A DNA stretch of 64,000 bases from Drechmeria coniospora (GCF_001625195.1 NC_054389.1:6630520-6694519); one strand, 5' to 3'; positions 1 through 11,819 are shown, counted from the first letter of the stretch. Notes: generated by a model from the sequence alone, not told the origin. Translations and numbers: made by a program.

Positions 1-746
1 GCAGTCCCTGAATTCTAGCCTCGCTCACAGTGGTCTGGAGCCTTTGGGCATAGGTAATAATAGTTAACGTACAAGTACTGGCTACCAGCGTGGTCGTTGC
101 GAAGTCAAGTGTCAACGTGTAGCTTCCTAGCAGAACCGGAGCGGACGAGGTACCGCCAGCTAGACCAGCAGTTTTGTAGTCGATGATGCCACGGCTCTGG
201 ACATCTGTGGTGCACAATTGTTGCGGCGGTGGTTGAGCATTGTGAAAATTTTCCCTCTTTCAAACTCAAAAGGCCATTTGCATCGATTTCGTGGTCCAGG
301 CAGGTGGCGATAGACAGAAGCCCTAACGGCGGTGCATTCGAGATACTTCTACCTGCTAGCCAATCGCAGCCCAGTGACTTTCGAGTTCTCATCTCGCACT
401 CTCGCACCTCTATTCAACACCCAACTCCTGCTTCGTCTGCTGCTCGATCGCCCCATCGAACCCCAACTCATCAACAGACGACGGCTGTGGTCCCTCCCCT
501 GTGCGAGACCTGACACTGCTCCAAGCGTGTTCGCGACGCCCGTACGAGAAACCTGCTGGCCTCGACGACTCTCCCGCCAGCCCCGTCCGTCCCTGGTAAC
601 GCTCCCTACGACGACGAAGCCGACGACGACGGCGACTACCGCAGCGCGGCCGCTCCCGTTGCGTAATCCATCGTACGAAACGAAACGAACCAGCTCGGAC
701 GAGACAGAGGCGGCGGAGGCTCGACGCTCTCAACACTGCCGGCACC
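1..746. other. Upstream region and 5' UTR of the NOT3 gene
   Basis: No supportable gene. The short reading frames on both strands lack family features and overlap one another. The last 350 bases are pyrimidine- and CGA-rich, as expected for a long fungal promoter and 5' untranslated leader leading into the ATG at 747. No TATA box is obvious. Confidence 0.6.
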
Positions 747-2876
747 ATGGCGGCGAGGAAACTTCAGCAAGAAGTGGACAAGTGCTTCAAGAAGGTGGCC
801 GAAGGCGTCGCCGAGTTCGAGGGCATCTACGAGAAGATTGAGCAATCAAATAACCCGGCCCAGAAGGAGAAGCTCGAAGACAACCTCAAGCGCGAGATCA
901 AGAAGCTGCAGCGGCTGCGCGACCAGATCAAGACTTGGGCGGCAAGCAATGACATCAAGGACAAGGCACCTTTGCTGGAGCAGCGAAAGCTGATAGAGAC
1001 GGTTCGTCTCGGTGACGCACCCCTTCCCTCGATCGTCTGCTGACTCGGAGTCAGCAAATGGAAAAGTTCAAGGCGGTGGAGAAGGCGATGAAGACGAAAG
1101 CGTACTCGAAAGAAGGCCTATCGGCGGCGGCGAGGCTCGATCCCAAGGAGCAAGCCAAGCTCGAGGCCGGCGAGTTCCTGAGCAGCATGGTCGACGAGCT
1201 CGAGCAGCAAATCGAGGCGCTCGAGGCCGAGAGCGAGACGATACAGGCGACGATGAAGAAGGGCAAGAACCAGGGCACAAAGGCCGAGCGCATGGCCGAG
1301 ATCGATCGGATAATCGAGCAGCACAAGTGGCACCAGGGCAAGCTCGAGCTGATCCGCCGCTCGCTCGAGAACGGAGGCGTCGAGACGGAACAGGTCAACG
1401 ATCTCGAGGAGGTCATCCGCTACTACGTCTCCGACGGCATGAACGAGGACTACATGGAGGACGAGGAAATGTACAACGACCTGGCCCTCGAGGACGACGA
1501 GGGCACCTTCGGCATGGGGCAGGGCGACGAGAAGAACTCGTCGCAAGATACCCAATCCGTCCAGGACGAGCCGCCGGCGGAGCCCGAGCCTCCAGCGAAG
1601 CCGGCGCCGAGGAAAGTGGCCAAGGACGCGGATGGTGCCGCCAATCGCAAGACATCAAGCCAAGCCAAGTCGCCGCTACCGGCGCTGGCCACGTTACACG
1701 CCCCTCTGCCGACGACGAACAACGGGAGCACAGGCGGGCCTGCGATGAAGCCGGCGTCGGTGCCGACCCGTCCCGCGGGCGAGGGCCTCAAGTACGCTTC
1801 GGCCGCCGCCGCAGCGGCCGCTGCCGACAAGACCAACGTCGGCATCGCCCCCTTGCCACCACCGCCCGGCGCCGCCGCCGTAGCCCTGTCGCCGTTGATC
1901 TCGCACTCCAAGACGAGCGCAACAAGCTCTCCCGCCAGCACCTCGGTTCAGCCCGTGCCGTCGCAGCAGGCGGAGCCCCGGCAGCTCGGCGTACCCGCCG
2001 CGGCGCCGACGACCCGCGAGAACGACGCTCCCAGCTCACGGGCCTCTCGCAAGTCCAAGGCTGCCGGCAAGCAAGCGGCGGAACCGCCAGGAAGCACAAA
2101 CGGTACGTGCGCTCGCTCATCGTCCCGGGCACCCCGCTCACGCTCACGCGTCACTCCAGCACCCCGACCGAACGGCGCGGCAAACGGCACGTCGAACGGC
2201 GTCAAGTCTGCCATGGAGGACCGGACGGAACAAGAGTCCGTCTACCACCTGCCTACTTCCCTGCGAGATCTGGTCGACACGTACGAGACGGCGCGGAAAC
2301 GGCCGGCGTCCCCGCTGGCGCCCTCGACGATCCGCATGATGTCGCTGAGCCAGCAAAGTTGCCCCGAGGCCTACGACTCCGACGTGCCGCGAACGTACCG
2401 ACCCGACATGCCCGCACGGCCCACCGGCTCCTGCTTCCCCGTCGACCCGCTGCCCATCTTCGACGACCCCCGGCTCTACTCTCGCATCGATCCAGACACC
2501 CTCTTCTACGTCTTCTACTACAAGCAAGGAACCGCCCAGCAGTACTTGGCGGCCAAGGCGCTGAAAGACCAGAGCTGGCGGTTCCACAAGCAATACCAGA
2601 CCTGGTTCCAACGCCACGAGGAACCCAAGAACATTACGGAAGAGTTTGAACAGGGCACCTATCGCTTCTTTGACTACGAATCCACCTGGTACGTTGCCCT
2701 TTTTTGCTTTCTTTTCCTTTGTTCGTCATTTTCTTCACCCGAGAGGAGCGAGCGCCCTGCCCTCGATCCTGACCGTCACGTCTGGGTGCTCATGCTCACT
2801 GCGATCTCGATACAGGATGAACCGACGGAAAGCAGACTTCAAGTTTGCGTACAAGTTTCTTGAGGACGACATCTGA
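747..2876 (+). CDS. NOT3: CCR4-NOT complex subunit NOT3/NOT5
   Basis: Scaffold subunit of the CCR4-NOT deadenylase complex, which shortens mRNA poly(A) tails and influences transcription. Exons 747-1001, 1055-2688 and 2816-2876 give 649 residues. The start is the first ATG of a conserved N terminus ([17 protein letters not shown]) that begins the helical Not3 N-terminal domain (about residues 1-230). An acidic and Ala/Pro/Ser-rich linker follows. The C-terminal NOT box covers roughly the last 150 residues ([18 protein letters not shown] near its start) and ends [10 protein letters not shown]. Introns 1 and 2 use GTTCGT and GTACGT donors. A further 57-nt candidate intron at 2103-2159 (GTACGT donor, CTCAC branch-like site, CAG acceptor) keeps frame whether spliced or retained; splicing gives 630 residues and a smoother linker. 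The family assignment is secure; only that internal intron is uncertain. Confidence 0.95.
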
Positions 2877-3252
2877 AGCGTGTATGCATGGCCATGGCCA
2901 GTGGCCGGGGACGGGAGTGTGAGCCTGCTGCTCTTTGACTAGCTCTCGCTTGGCGCACCTACTTCCTTGTTTCGGTGTTCGAGAGGCGTGCCAGCATCTG
3001 CGCGGTACCAGTTGGGTTTATGGAATAGTGATCGAGTAAATTGATTCTTATGACCATAACTGACGGCGACCCTGTCTGCCGCAGGCGATGGTGCTGGAAC
3101 ACGTTTGTACTCGTTGTCTGTGCGTGAATATGTCGGTCTAGTGAATAGGCCTTCGATTTCAGCCGCTACAAGGTACACCCGCGTACGGCAATGATTTTGC
3201 CCATTCAATTCCTGTGAGGATATAAAACGGCAGAGTGGTCATTAGGTTTCGA
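2877..3252. other. Intergenic region with a TATA-like element
   Basis: Holds the 3' end of NOT3 and the start region of the next reading frame. A TATA-type element (TATAAAA, 3221-3227) lies only about 25 bases before the ATG at 3253. If it is used, transcription would begin at or after that ATG, and the ATG at 3412 would be the better start. Confidence 0.4.
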
Positions 3253-4083
3253 ATGGGATCTACAACCGTCCCGACCAAGCTAGGTGGCAAGTCTTTGCTA
3301 CACTTCCATCTCTCGGAGCTTTCTCGCCTACGACCAGGACGCGCCCATTCCCCTTCCTGCCACCGTCACCGCCTTTCACGACAGAAATCGCTGTCAAAAT
3401 TCCCTGAAGCAATGGGTAGTGACTGCGACGGCGGGGCGGAGAATATGAGGCATCAGACGTCACCTGACAGTAAGAGGCCCGGCGACAAGGGGCAGCCCCT
3501 GGTTGGACTGGTACGCATGATGAAGGGGGCGTCTGTTGGAGATTCAACGCAGGCAGCATTTCGATCTCCTCGTGCCAACACCTCCGATTCCCGGTCAGGG
3601 CATTTCGAGTCATCGATCGTTGCACCAAACGCACCGCTTCTCGCCAAGCGTTGGCCCCTATCGGTGCCCCGGCCTTCCAAGTCGCAACTTTTGCGGCGGG
3701 AGCACTTTCATGGGGTGAAACCTACGGGAGGCGAGAGTGGATTTCGGACACCAAAGTTGATCATCTGTCTAGTTTGTGGAACGTTACGGAATCCAGATCG
3801 GACCATCCACAACAGGCTCTGCAGATGCTTCTGCAATCAACAAGAGGGTGAAGAAGCAGACGATATATTCGTGGACATGGAAATGGGAGGACTGCTCAAA
3901 GAGGTTCTAGACGAGGAACTCCGTGGGGACCTCGAATGGCACACAAGGGAGGAGCTTGAAGCGGATGCGGAAGAAGAGAAGGAAAAGGCTTCTCTGCGTG
4001 CCATGTTCCCTCTGCTATATGCACGTCTCGCCATTCGAAGTCGTGAGCACACAAAGGAACCCCGGGCTCGCGGACTCCAGTAA
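3253..4083 (+). CDS. Hypothetical acidic protein with a Cys cluster
   Basis: Not recognised. An uninterrupted frame gives 276 residues from the ATG at 3253 or 223 from the ATG at 3412; I cannot decide between them. The N-terminal half is basic and Ser/Pro-rich. Around residues 180-205 is a compact cysteine group (C-x2-C-x14-C-x-C-x-C) that could bind metal. The remaining part is strongly acidic and helical (VDMEMGGLLKEVLDEELRGD, then a Glu-rich run) and ends in a basic tail. The change from a Cys cluster to an acidic helix looks like real protein rather than random translation, and the frame is longer than others in the surrounding non-coding sequence. It could still be chance, or an exon of a larger unrecognised gene. 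Confidence 0.5.
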   Translation: MGSTTVPTKLGGKSLLHFHLSELSRLRPGRAHSPSCHRHRLSRQKSLSKFPEAMGSDCDGGAENMRHQTSPDSKRPGDKGQPLVGLVRMMKGASVGDSTQAAFRSPRANTSDSRSGHFESSIVAPNAPLLAKRWPLSVPRPSKSQLLRREHFHGVKPTGGESGFRTPKLIICLVCGTLRNPDRTIHNRLCRCFCNQQEGEEADDIFVDMEMGGLLKEVLDEELRGDLEWHTREELEADAEEEKEKASLRAMFPLLYARLAIRSREHTKEPRARGLQ

Positions 4084-4737
4084 AAGCTTCACTTTTTGGG
4101 TGGGTATGAAAGAGCCATGGGAGATGAATTAATGTCTTGAAGGTGTTTGATTCGAGGTGTTCGGGCGGGAGGTTATGCATGGCAATCGGACGTCTGCTGA
4201 TACTATTGAACTCAAGCAAAGTCAACTGGTACAGGTTCTGGCTGCTGTCGTCGGGAGATTTTGATCCTGTAGAAATAGTATATATCGACGGGCATCGGGG
4301 TTTATCACTGATCAAGTGATGGAAATTGGCTCGCAAACTCCTCCAAGAGACCATCTTACCTTGCAAGACGTAACATTTTTCGTGTCATCGCAGCCTTGCC
4401 CAAAACCATTCAGAGCTTTGCATGCAGGAATCGAGACTCGGTTTAAGATTCCTGTCTTCCATCATCTGGCGAAAAGAACTGTCGATCATGGTATGCGAGC
4501 GGTGAGGGGCTGAAAAACGGAGAGGGCAGGTGTGCACGGGTCCTACCTTCTTTCATCAGTCCAGTGCGGTTGCCCAACATCCGCCCGGGCACGTGAGCAA
4601 AATACTCGTTGCTAAATGTTGCAAACCGTATCACGAATACCAAATTCATTGACAAACGATGTGTTTTTTTTTTTCATCAACCAAGTATGCAACCATTGCG
4701 CAGTTGAGCCTTCGTCGGAATATTGCCAGGCAACCCA

Positions 4738-4970
4738 CGAACTGCCAGCCTCGTCATCGACGTTGACTGAGCGGCAGACTCAAAGGGTAGGTAGACACCG
4801 GGCAGGCTGCAGACGACATGTACACTTCAGTCTCGAGAGCCATTCTCCGAACGCGTGGCTGCCTGCCCCGTCATCGACGTTGGCCGAGCGACAGACTCGA
4901 CGGAAAGGTAAGCGCCTGGCAGGCTGCAAGCTACGCTTCAGTTTCAAGATACATTCCCCGAGTGAGTGAT
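4738..4970 (+). repeat. Diverged tandem duplication, 117-bp period
   Basis: Two adjacent copies begin near 4743 and 4860; the shared core CGTCATCGACGTTG recurs exactly 117 bp apart (4752 and 4869). The copies differ at many positions and one lacks 6 bp. Both are open in the same + frame, giving two related segments of about 39 residues (ASSSTLTERQTQR and APSSTLAERQTRR near their starts). Each copy also carries a splice-donor-like GGTAGGT or GGTAAGC. No gene model could be built around it. Confidence 0.7.
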
Positions 4971-7100
4971 GGCATCCTGACTGTCGAAGTCAACACAGCA
5001 GGCTCTTTGCGAGGCTGTCCGGAGTCCTACATGAAGCCACGTCTCTGCGATATGCGGCGTTCCCTACTGCTGGCCCATTGCTCTCACGTCTCACCGGCTA
5101 TCCTTTGGGCTTCTAATGCAACGATGGAAGAAAGCCGAGAGCAGGGACTGGGCGAGCGCTCCATGCCGATCGATGTCCCTATAATGCCGGCCGTGTCAGC
5201 GCCCGAGATCCCGGTGGGCGGTTCCTCTTCTTGGCAAGGCAAGATCTGCATCGATCGATCCACCACGAACAATACCTCCAAAGTACAACTATACAAGTGC
5301 ACTGCAGAATGACAGCGCAGGGTCACGGCGACGGCGGCAAGCCTCCTTGGTGTTGTACCTACGGTACAGGGCCCTACTCAGTTGCACTTTCGGCTGCTGC
5401 CAAGCGCAGACGCTTAGCTGACACACTTTGACCTGTCGAAAAACGTCAAATCCTACCGTCGAACCCGAGCCGCCTCCTACCACTGGCGACCACAGCAACG
5501 GCGTGGTGCAGCCTGTCAGTGTTACCGCCGCCATGGCCACATACATGCAAGTACTTACATATAATACAGCACTCCGTATTCCGTACAGGACAATACGATG
5601 GGCCGTACGGGGTAATACTCGACGAGTCTTGCACAGCGCCCCCACGTCCTTACTCGTATACCCCAGAAGTGAGGGGCAACCAGCAAGGACGGGAAGTAAT
5701 AATTAGTAATTCGCGCACGACTATTGCTCCAGCATGATCGATTCAGTGGGGTAAGGAGGAGAAAGAAACAGGCTCCGCCCCCCACCGATTGCAGCAGGCC
5801 ACATCGAAACGAGCCTATTCGACAAAACCAAAGCGACGCGTGCTTATCACCTGTGCAGGGAAAAGTACGAGTAGGAATAGGTACGTACCCAGTTCTCGTA
5901 AGTACTTCCATTATGTGCTGCACGCCTACTGGTACTGACTAATTTACTACTACTCGTACACGCTTGCACTAGGCCGTGTGGTTCGCAACACGGAGCGAGC
6001 CCAATGCCATACATGCCTGACTCGGCAGTTTCCAATTGAGTGAGGACAGCCGGCGGCGAGCCAGACGCGGCATTGCTGCCATGGCTAGGCGCGGCAAAGA
6101 CGCAGCGGTGCGCCGCCGCCAGAAGGCTCGCTGCCCTTGTTTGTCCCGCTTGTCAGCCCAGCGAGCGACAATCCGTTCGTTGGCTCTGTGGGTCACGCTC
6201 TGAGCCCTCCGAGACAATGTCCCAGGCTCGTAATGACCCAACTTGTTTGCTACCCGATACATTTAGCCTCACTTTAGATCCACCAGCCAGCCGGCCAGAC
6301 GGTGCACCTCGTCTGGTCGCTTCCTCCTTCTAGATGAATAGACAGGCACCGCGTCCCCGATCTCGCCCCTCTGCGTTGGTGCGTTTGCGTCAGCCTAGCC
6401 CCGAGTCGAATCTTCAAGGGTCGTCGTTGACGGACAGCCGTTCTGTCGCCGTCTGCGTATCAAGGTGTTTTCACGCCCCATCTGCTCGCCGCTTCGTCTG
6501 CTTTGTTCGTCCGTCCGTCCGGGTCGTCCTATTTTCCCGTTGTCCGTCCGTCTGCCGGCCTGTTGGCGTGCAGATGCGTGCGTCGCGCCTGTCGAACGTG
6601 TCTGCATGGAATAGTTCAGCGGGATCGGCCATCCGCAGGCTTCCCCTTCAGCTAGCTCATCCGACGGACGCGCAGCCTGTGCCATGGCAGGGTTTGTTCA
6701 GGTCGGTCGGTGTGGCCCATAGGGATCGTCCTTCCCACATGGCATGGCTTGGACCGGCCGGTCGTGCTGGCTCATTCACCTCCACCCACACCGACGCCGC
6801 CCATTGTTGGCCAAAATTACTGCAAACATGCCTGGATGTCATCCCGGGGGCCCCGCCTCCACCCGCCGCCGAGCTAGAGACATTCTAGAAGGCTGCTCGT
6901 TGGCTAGACCAAGTGCAAGCCACTGCATGGAGAGGACGAGTACGAGTGCGAGTATGCGAGTATGCATGCATGCAAGTACGTACTTGCTTGCAACTTGGTC
7001 CAAGTCCCCGGACCTAAAGGAGAACAGGCCTCGTACATCTCTTAGATTGCTCGTGCATTCATTCACTCGTTCTCGCTTCACTCGTGCAGAGCAACTTGCC

Positions 7101-7130
7101 ATTCCGACCGTCAACATTCCGACCGTCAAC
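7101..7130. repeat. 15-bp direct repeat, two perfect copies
   Basis: ATTCCGACCGTCAAC occurs twice head to tail about 200 bp upstream of the C2H2 start codon. It could be a chance duplication or a tandem factor-binding site. Confidence 0.8.
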
Positions 7131-7325
7131 CACTGACATCCCTCCGCGACGCAAGCACTTGACGGCTATCCGTTCTCCACGCGGGCAGGCTCCCCTTGAT
7201 ACGTCCTTCACGCGCGGCTTGCGATCTATTCAGTCGTGGCATGCTATGCTGCACGGCCCCTTCGCCTCGTTTGTACCTGCTTCACCTCGATTCACATTGT
7301 TGCCGTTGAGCGTTCGACATCCGTC

Positions 7326-8171
7326 ATGGAGTACACGGCAAACACGTCGAATCACCGCAGCCACCGCTCGGGGGCATCTCACAGCTCATACGGCAACGGC
7401 TCTCTCACGCCCGAGCAAAGTCATCCGTCCCACTCGTTGTCCTTTCACGAGCATCCCGACGGAAGCACGTACGGTTCACTGCCGTCGTCCGTCATTGCGT
7501 CACCGATGATTGGCAACGGATTCGACACCTTGCGGGCCCATTCGCTGCCCGTGGCCTCACCCAACACGTTATCCGATTACACACAACTAAGCCCGGTGTC
7601 ACCGACGGCGTATTACGGAAGCCCAGACCGGGACAATGAGCTGGACTCGCCGAGGAAGTCACCGGAAGACGGTCGTGCGTCCCGGAAGCGGTACGTCTGC
7701 CGCCCCTTGCCTTGCCCCCTCCGTGCCGGTGCCGGTCGACATGGTCACTGACGAACTTGTCGCAGGTCTCAATCGGGGCTCGACTATCCGGTCTGCTGTT
7801 TGTACCCTGGATGCATGGCCAAGCCGTTCAGGCGGCGCGCCGACCTGGATCGACACTACAAGCACCGGCACGCGCCCGAGTCGCAGAAGGTGTCGTTCAA
7901 CTGCGACTATCCCCGGTGCGCCCGTCATCTGGATCCATTTCACAGGCTCGATCACTTCCGCGACCATCTACGAGACTTCCACAAGGAAGAAATCGAGAAG
8001 CGAGGAGGCCCCGCACCCGAGGAGCGGTCCGGAAGCCGGCGGGCGTCCCCGACGTGGTGGCGATGCTCCAAGTGCCTCAGGAGAGTCACGGTAGACCGTG
8101 GCGGCAATGAGTGTCCCAACTGCACAAAATCCAGCCAAGGCAAGCGAAGACAATCACGGCGCAAAGACTGA
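7326..8171 (+). CDS. C2H2 zinc-finger protein, probable transcription factor
   Basis: Likely DNA-binding regulator. Exons 7326-7690 and 7766-8171 (GTACGT donor, CTGAC branch-like site, CAG acceptor) give 256 residues. The first 120 residues are a Ser/His/Pro-rich low-complexity segment. A first finger follows (C-x4-C with H-x4-H, within YPGCMAKPFRRRADLDRHYK) and then a second C-x4-C finger ending in a paired His (HLRDFH). The C-terminal part has two knuckle-like CxxC pairs (RCSKC and ECPNC) and a basic tail (GKRRQSRRKD) that may be a nuclear signal. The two fingers plus a CxxC/CxxC ribbon match a family of uncharacterised fungal C2H2 proteins. The target genes cannot be told from sequence. 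Confidence 0.88.
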
Positions 8172-9173
8172 TTTCCACGGAATACGAATCACGCCCACCA
8201 TTCACACCATTCACCCTTTTATTCGCCCTACCTTTCGCCTCACTCGCCGTCTTATCTTTGCCTTGCTCCTCGGCCTACCATTTACTGCGACTACGAAAGC
8301 ATGGAATTGCTCTTGCGCGTGAATGGAAGGGCCGCCTCAGTCAACGCTCCAGTCGACCTGCATTTCGCCCTGTTTTCGCTTCCTCTCTCTCATTTTTACA
8401 CTTTTACTCTGCTTGTTTCTTCCTTTGCTGGAACGGAGTTTTCTGAAAGTCACGTCGATGTGCCCCAGTGGATGGGCCTGGGCGACGTCACCAGCTACGA
8501 CATGATGATGGCCTGCAAGCGGCACGGCACTTTGGCCGAATTACACTTTACGCATCGTTTTGTTTCGCTTACGATATCCAATCCATTGCAACCTTCTTTC
8601 ATTCTTCCTGCCCGTTTCCTTGGCGTTCGGCTTGGCATCGATCCTAGAGTACTTCAATTTCGGGAGATATGTGACGAACGACAAACAACAAAGCCGGGGA
8701 TCGCACACGGCACTCTACGAGGAGACCTTTCCCCATTCGTGCCCAAAAAATCGTTGTCGGGCGTTGTCCCGGGACGATGGCGACATCGGCAAGGCAGGGA
8801 TGCTGCGGCCATGGGGTCGGAAGTCGCATTCGTACATTAATAATACCCGTTGCTCGCACTTGCAGGCGCGCGTACATCCAAGTACCAAGTACCAAGTACA
8901 TGGAAGCGAACATTGCATGTGCCGTGCTGTGCACCAGCAGTTCGGTACGGCGGCGGCAGAATTCTTCTAGAAGGACAGACGTTGCGTGGCTGGCTGTATG
9001 TACTTGCGAGAGTACGAGTACGAGACGGGATGGGCTCATGGTGGTGGCATTGTCCAAAGTGTGACTGAGTGGGTCTTACTATTTGGGGCGTCTCGTGAGG
9101 GCGGCCCCTTCATTACCAGCTGACCGGTTTTGTCAAGCCATCAATGAAGATGACCATGACGGGGGGATATTTC

Positions 9174-9246
9174 CTCTTGCACCTGTCCTTCTTGCACCTG
9201 TCCTGCTTGCACCTGTCCTCTTGCACCTTTCCTCTCGCACCTGACC
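9174..9246. repeat. Tandem repeat of CTTGCACCTGTCC type
   Basis: Five imperfect head-to-tail units of 12-14 bp, built on TTGCACCTGTCC and decaying towards the 3' side (TCGCACCTGACC). It lies in non-coding DNA. There are no unique spacers, so it is a minisatellite and not a CRISPR array. Confidence 0.85.
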
Positions 9247-9279
9247 GTCCACTTGCACTTTGGAACATTTCTTGGACCG

Positions 9280-9510
9280 TTGGATACGTGTACCTGTACG
9301 GAGTACGGAGCACAGGGACCACCATGGCAACTACTTAGATGTGCAGGCAAGTACTGGTACTCGCTCGCAGGAGCACGATCCGGAGTACGACCAGGTGCCT
9401 GTACAGTGTACCACCCGTGCGCCCTGTACCTGCGAGTAAGTAAGGTACCCGGTACGGCGGAGAAGGCGAGACGAGTAGGATTCGACGTGCGAGTACGTAC
9501 TGTACGTGGA
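9280..9510. repeat. GTAC-motif cluster
   Basis: Dense run of GTAC-centred short palindromes, including TGTACGGAGTACGG, CCGGAGTACG, GGTACCCGGTAC and CGTACTGTACG. It is non-coding on both strands and of the same type as the clusters near 24.3, 46.2, 53.5 and 62.0 kb. Confidence 0.65.
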
Positions 9511-11397
9511 GTGTGGCGAGTGCTGGGGACAGTTCCGATAAACGGCGGCAATGGGACTGGAAATGATGACTTATCGACGCTATGAATGACGCCATGAATC
9601 GGGGGCCAATCGTGTGATTTCGTCGTGCCCCATCTTCAGCACCTCTCGTCTTTCTAGCTCGCCAAGCAAAAAATACCTAGTAGACAAGAGTGCGCTCCGA
9701 ACATCGCTGTGCTCTAGTGCCCGCTGTCAGAGAGTGCGAGTAATGCGCATCGACCATCTGCAGCGCTCCGCCGCCCGCTCGCCCCGAGGCCTGGGCAATC
9801 CGGCAGATCGCCGTTTGCCAGTGTGCTCGCAGCCGTTCATGGCGTGCTTCCGACGTCCACCGAAGCGCGCTCCCCACAGCAGTCAACATCAATGCGTGGC
9901 ATCGGCATTGCCAACAACGTCATCACGATTCGTTACGAATCGACCGCTCCCCCGGTTTGTTTGTCTCGCATGCGTTCCGACATCCGCTTCGCCCGCAGTC
10001 TCGTCGGTGTTTCTGGCCGGTCCCCATTGGACAGCGTGCCATAGCGCGGCGTGCGCAATGCTCTGCGTTTGAACTTGCCATGCTCGCTCGCACGCATTCA
10101 AGTTGGACCTTTTCCATCACGGCCACCGATTCAGTCGCGGCCGTCCAGGACCTGCGACAACCCTTTGCTCCGCTACCGACTCGTCTCCGTCGTCTCGCCC
10201 AGCGGGTCGCAGGGGCCGTTCTCGGGCGGCCGGCCATCATGTCCCCCCCCGCGGCGGCCGATGCCTCCACGAGGAATTCGGTCTCCTGCTACCGAGGGAT
10301 CCCTTGCTCGGTCTCCTGCCCGAACTTCTCCGCCTGGAGAGGAGAGCGGGCGTCGAGGATGGCCCCCTCTCGCATAAGCTGCGGGTGCTGCTGGGTCGCA
10401 GTTGAGGCGAGCAAACGCTCTACTACAAGTACTTGCGCAGTTGCACTACAGTACTTGCAGTACATGTACCAGCAGAGGGCGCCAGAATCCGTCAGCACAC
10501 GACTCCACCTGCATACGACGGTCGGAGGACAAGACATGCACGGTAGTAGGACCAAGCACTCTACTTGGATGTTTCCTCGTCGCCGGCCGTGGCCGTGAGC
10601 TGCACCGACGACGTGGTCGGTACGTGTCCTTGTCTAGCCTCCCGTTCGGGGGTGTCTGGCCGGCCACATGCATATTCCTCTGGGCACGGGCACGTTCTGA
10701 CGGCCCATTGACGACCGTCACTGTAAACCTTTGCACGAATTCGACCGCCTGCCAACCTGGACATTCACATTCCCGGCGCAGGCCTTTCTGGGATTAGTCG
10801 TCGGCGTTTGCTTGCTTCATGCCTGGCATCGGGCTCAACCGATTTCTCGTCCGCTTCTCTCGCCATTGTCTGCGTGTCTAGAATGTGCCATCCGCCAAGC
10901 CGTGATTTGTTAATAGCAATGTCATCGGTCTGTCCCTTCCCGTCATCACCCACAGGCTCGCATCTGCCATCCGTGCCGGAAGTCAAAGTTGGTTCCTGCG
11001 TGGGATTGGCACTGGTCGTCTGTGAATTGTAGCCGGGCACAAAACTCGTCTCCGACAGCGAGCCTACCGCGGTCCTTTGTATTCCGCAATGTTCACTCGG
11101 CCGGTTTTCTTTCGCTCCTTGCCATTGTCGCGTGCGAATCGAGCCGTTAAGCGTTCGTTCCGTTTCACAGTAGTCGTCATTTGCTACCACGAAGACGTCG
11201 TGGTCGGTAAGCAGCCGTCATATGATCCGCACCGTTTAAGTAGTCAGTCACCGGGTTGTTGTACATGTAGCATCGGATGCTAGGCCGGCATACCGAAGAG
11301 TGACGGAGTGTGGCAAGGAAAGAAGTTACAGCTTCCGTTTATCCGTACGGTACCAGGGCAAAAAGTGCTTGGAAGGCGAGGTACGACACAGTATTGT

Positions 11398-11510
11398 CGG
11401 AGAAATCAGCAGCGAATTGACAGGAAATTGCCCATAATTGTATAGGGTAGCCGGCACGGTGTTGCTGGAGAAATCAACAGCAAATCAACAGCAAATCAAC
11501 AGGAAACTGA
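11398..11510. repeat. Duplicated GGAGAAATCA block with 11-bp tandem units
   Basis: GGAGAAATCAGCAGCGAATT... and GGAGAAATCAACAGCAAATC... are two related blocks about 69 bp apart. The second contains tandem AAATCAACAGC units, and both blocks end in ACAGGAAA. The spacing DNA contains GCACGG/GGGTAGCC. No coding potential was seen. Confidence 0.7.
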
Positions 11511-11819
11511 CGAGGCCAGAAGTGAAGTGTACTGGGTATTTTTTTTTTCTGGCAGCCCTCTGTAAAATGCCGGCGGATGGGAAATCTTCTTCCTGAAAAG
11601 CACGTACTTTATTAGTGTACTTAGGATGTGGGAATGGATGGAGATGGGATGACTGTTGCATGCTGTAAATACTTGCGACCAGGGATGAACTGTGAGGATG
11701 GGAAGCTGTGTATCAGCCCAGCTGTCGTCAAAATTGTACGCAACGCACGAGCACACTGCGGGGCTTCACATTCTGACCCTTTATTCCTTGTGCTTTGCGC
11801 CCATTTCAGTGTGTGCATG

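Larger units (their letters stand above)
4084..7325. other. Long gene-poor region upstream of the C2H2 gene
   Basis: No supportable gene in about 3.2 kb. Reading frames are short, overlap on both strands and mostly start at non-ATG codons. The region holds a diverged tandem duplication at 4738-4970, scattered GTAC motifs (for example around 5550-5600 and 6940-6990), and a 15-bp direct repeat at 7101-7130. The 6300-7320 part is rich in CGTC/TCGT pyrimidine runs and is probably the promoter and long 5' UTR of the gene starting at 7326. Confidence 0.5.

Noticed and set aside
1012..2649. 545-codon plus-strand frame overlapping NOT3
   Set aside because: Out-of-phase with the conserved NOT3 frame; Arg/Gly-rich nonsense.
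9174..9246. CRISPR-like regular repeat
   Set aside because: The repeats abut with no unique spacers, the host is a fungus, and the units decay gradually; it is a minisatellite.
10765..11190. 141-codon minus-strand frame
   Set aside because: Begins at GTG with no early ATG, is polar and low in pattern, and overlaps plus-strand frames of similar quality.
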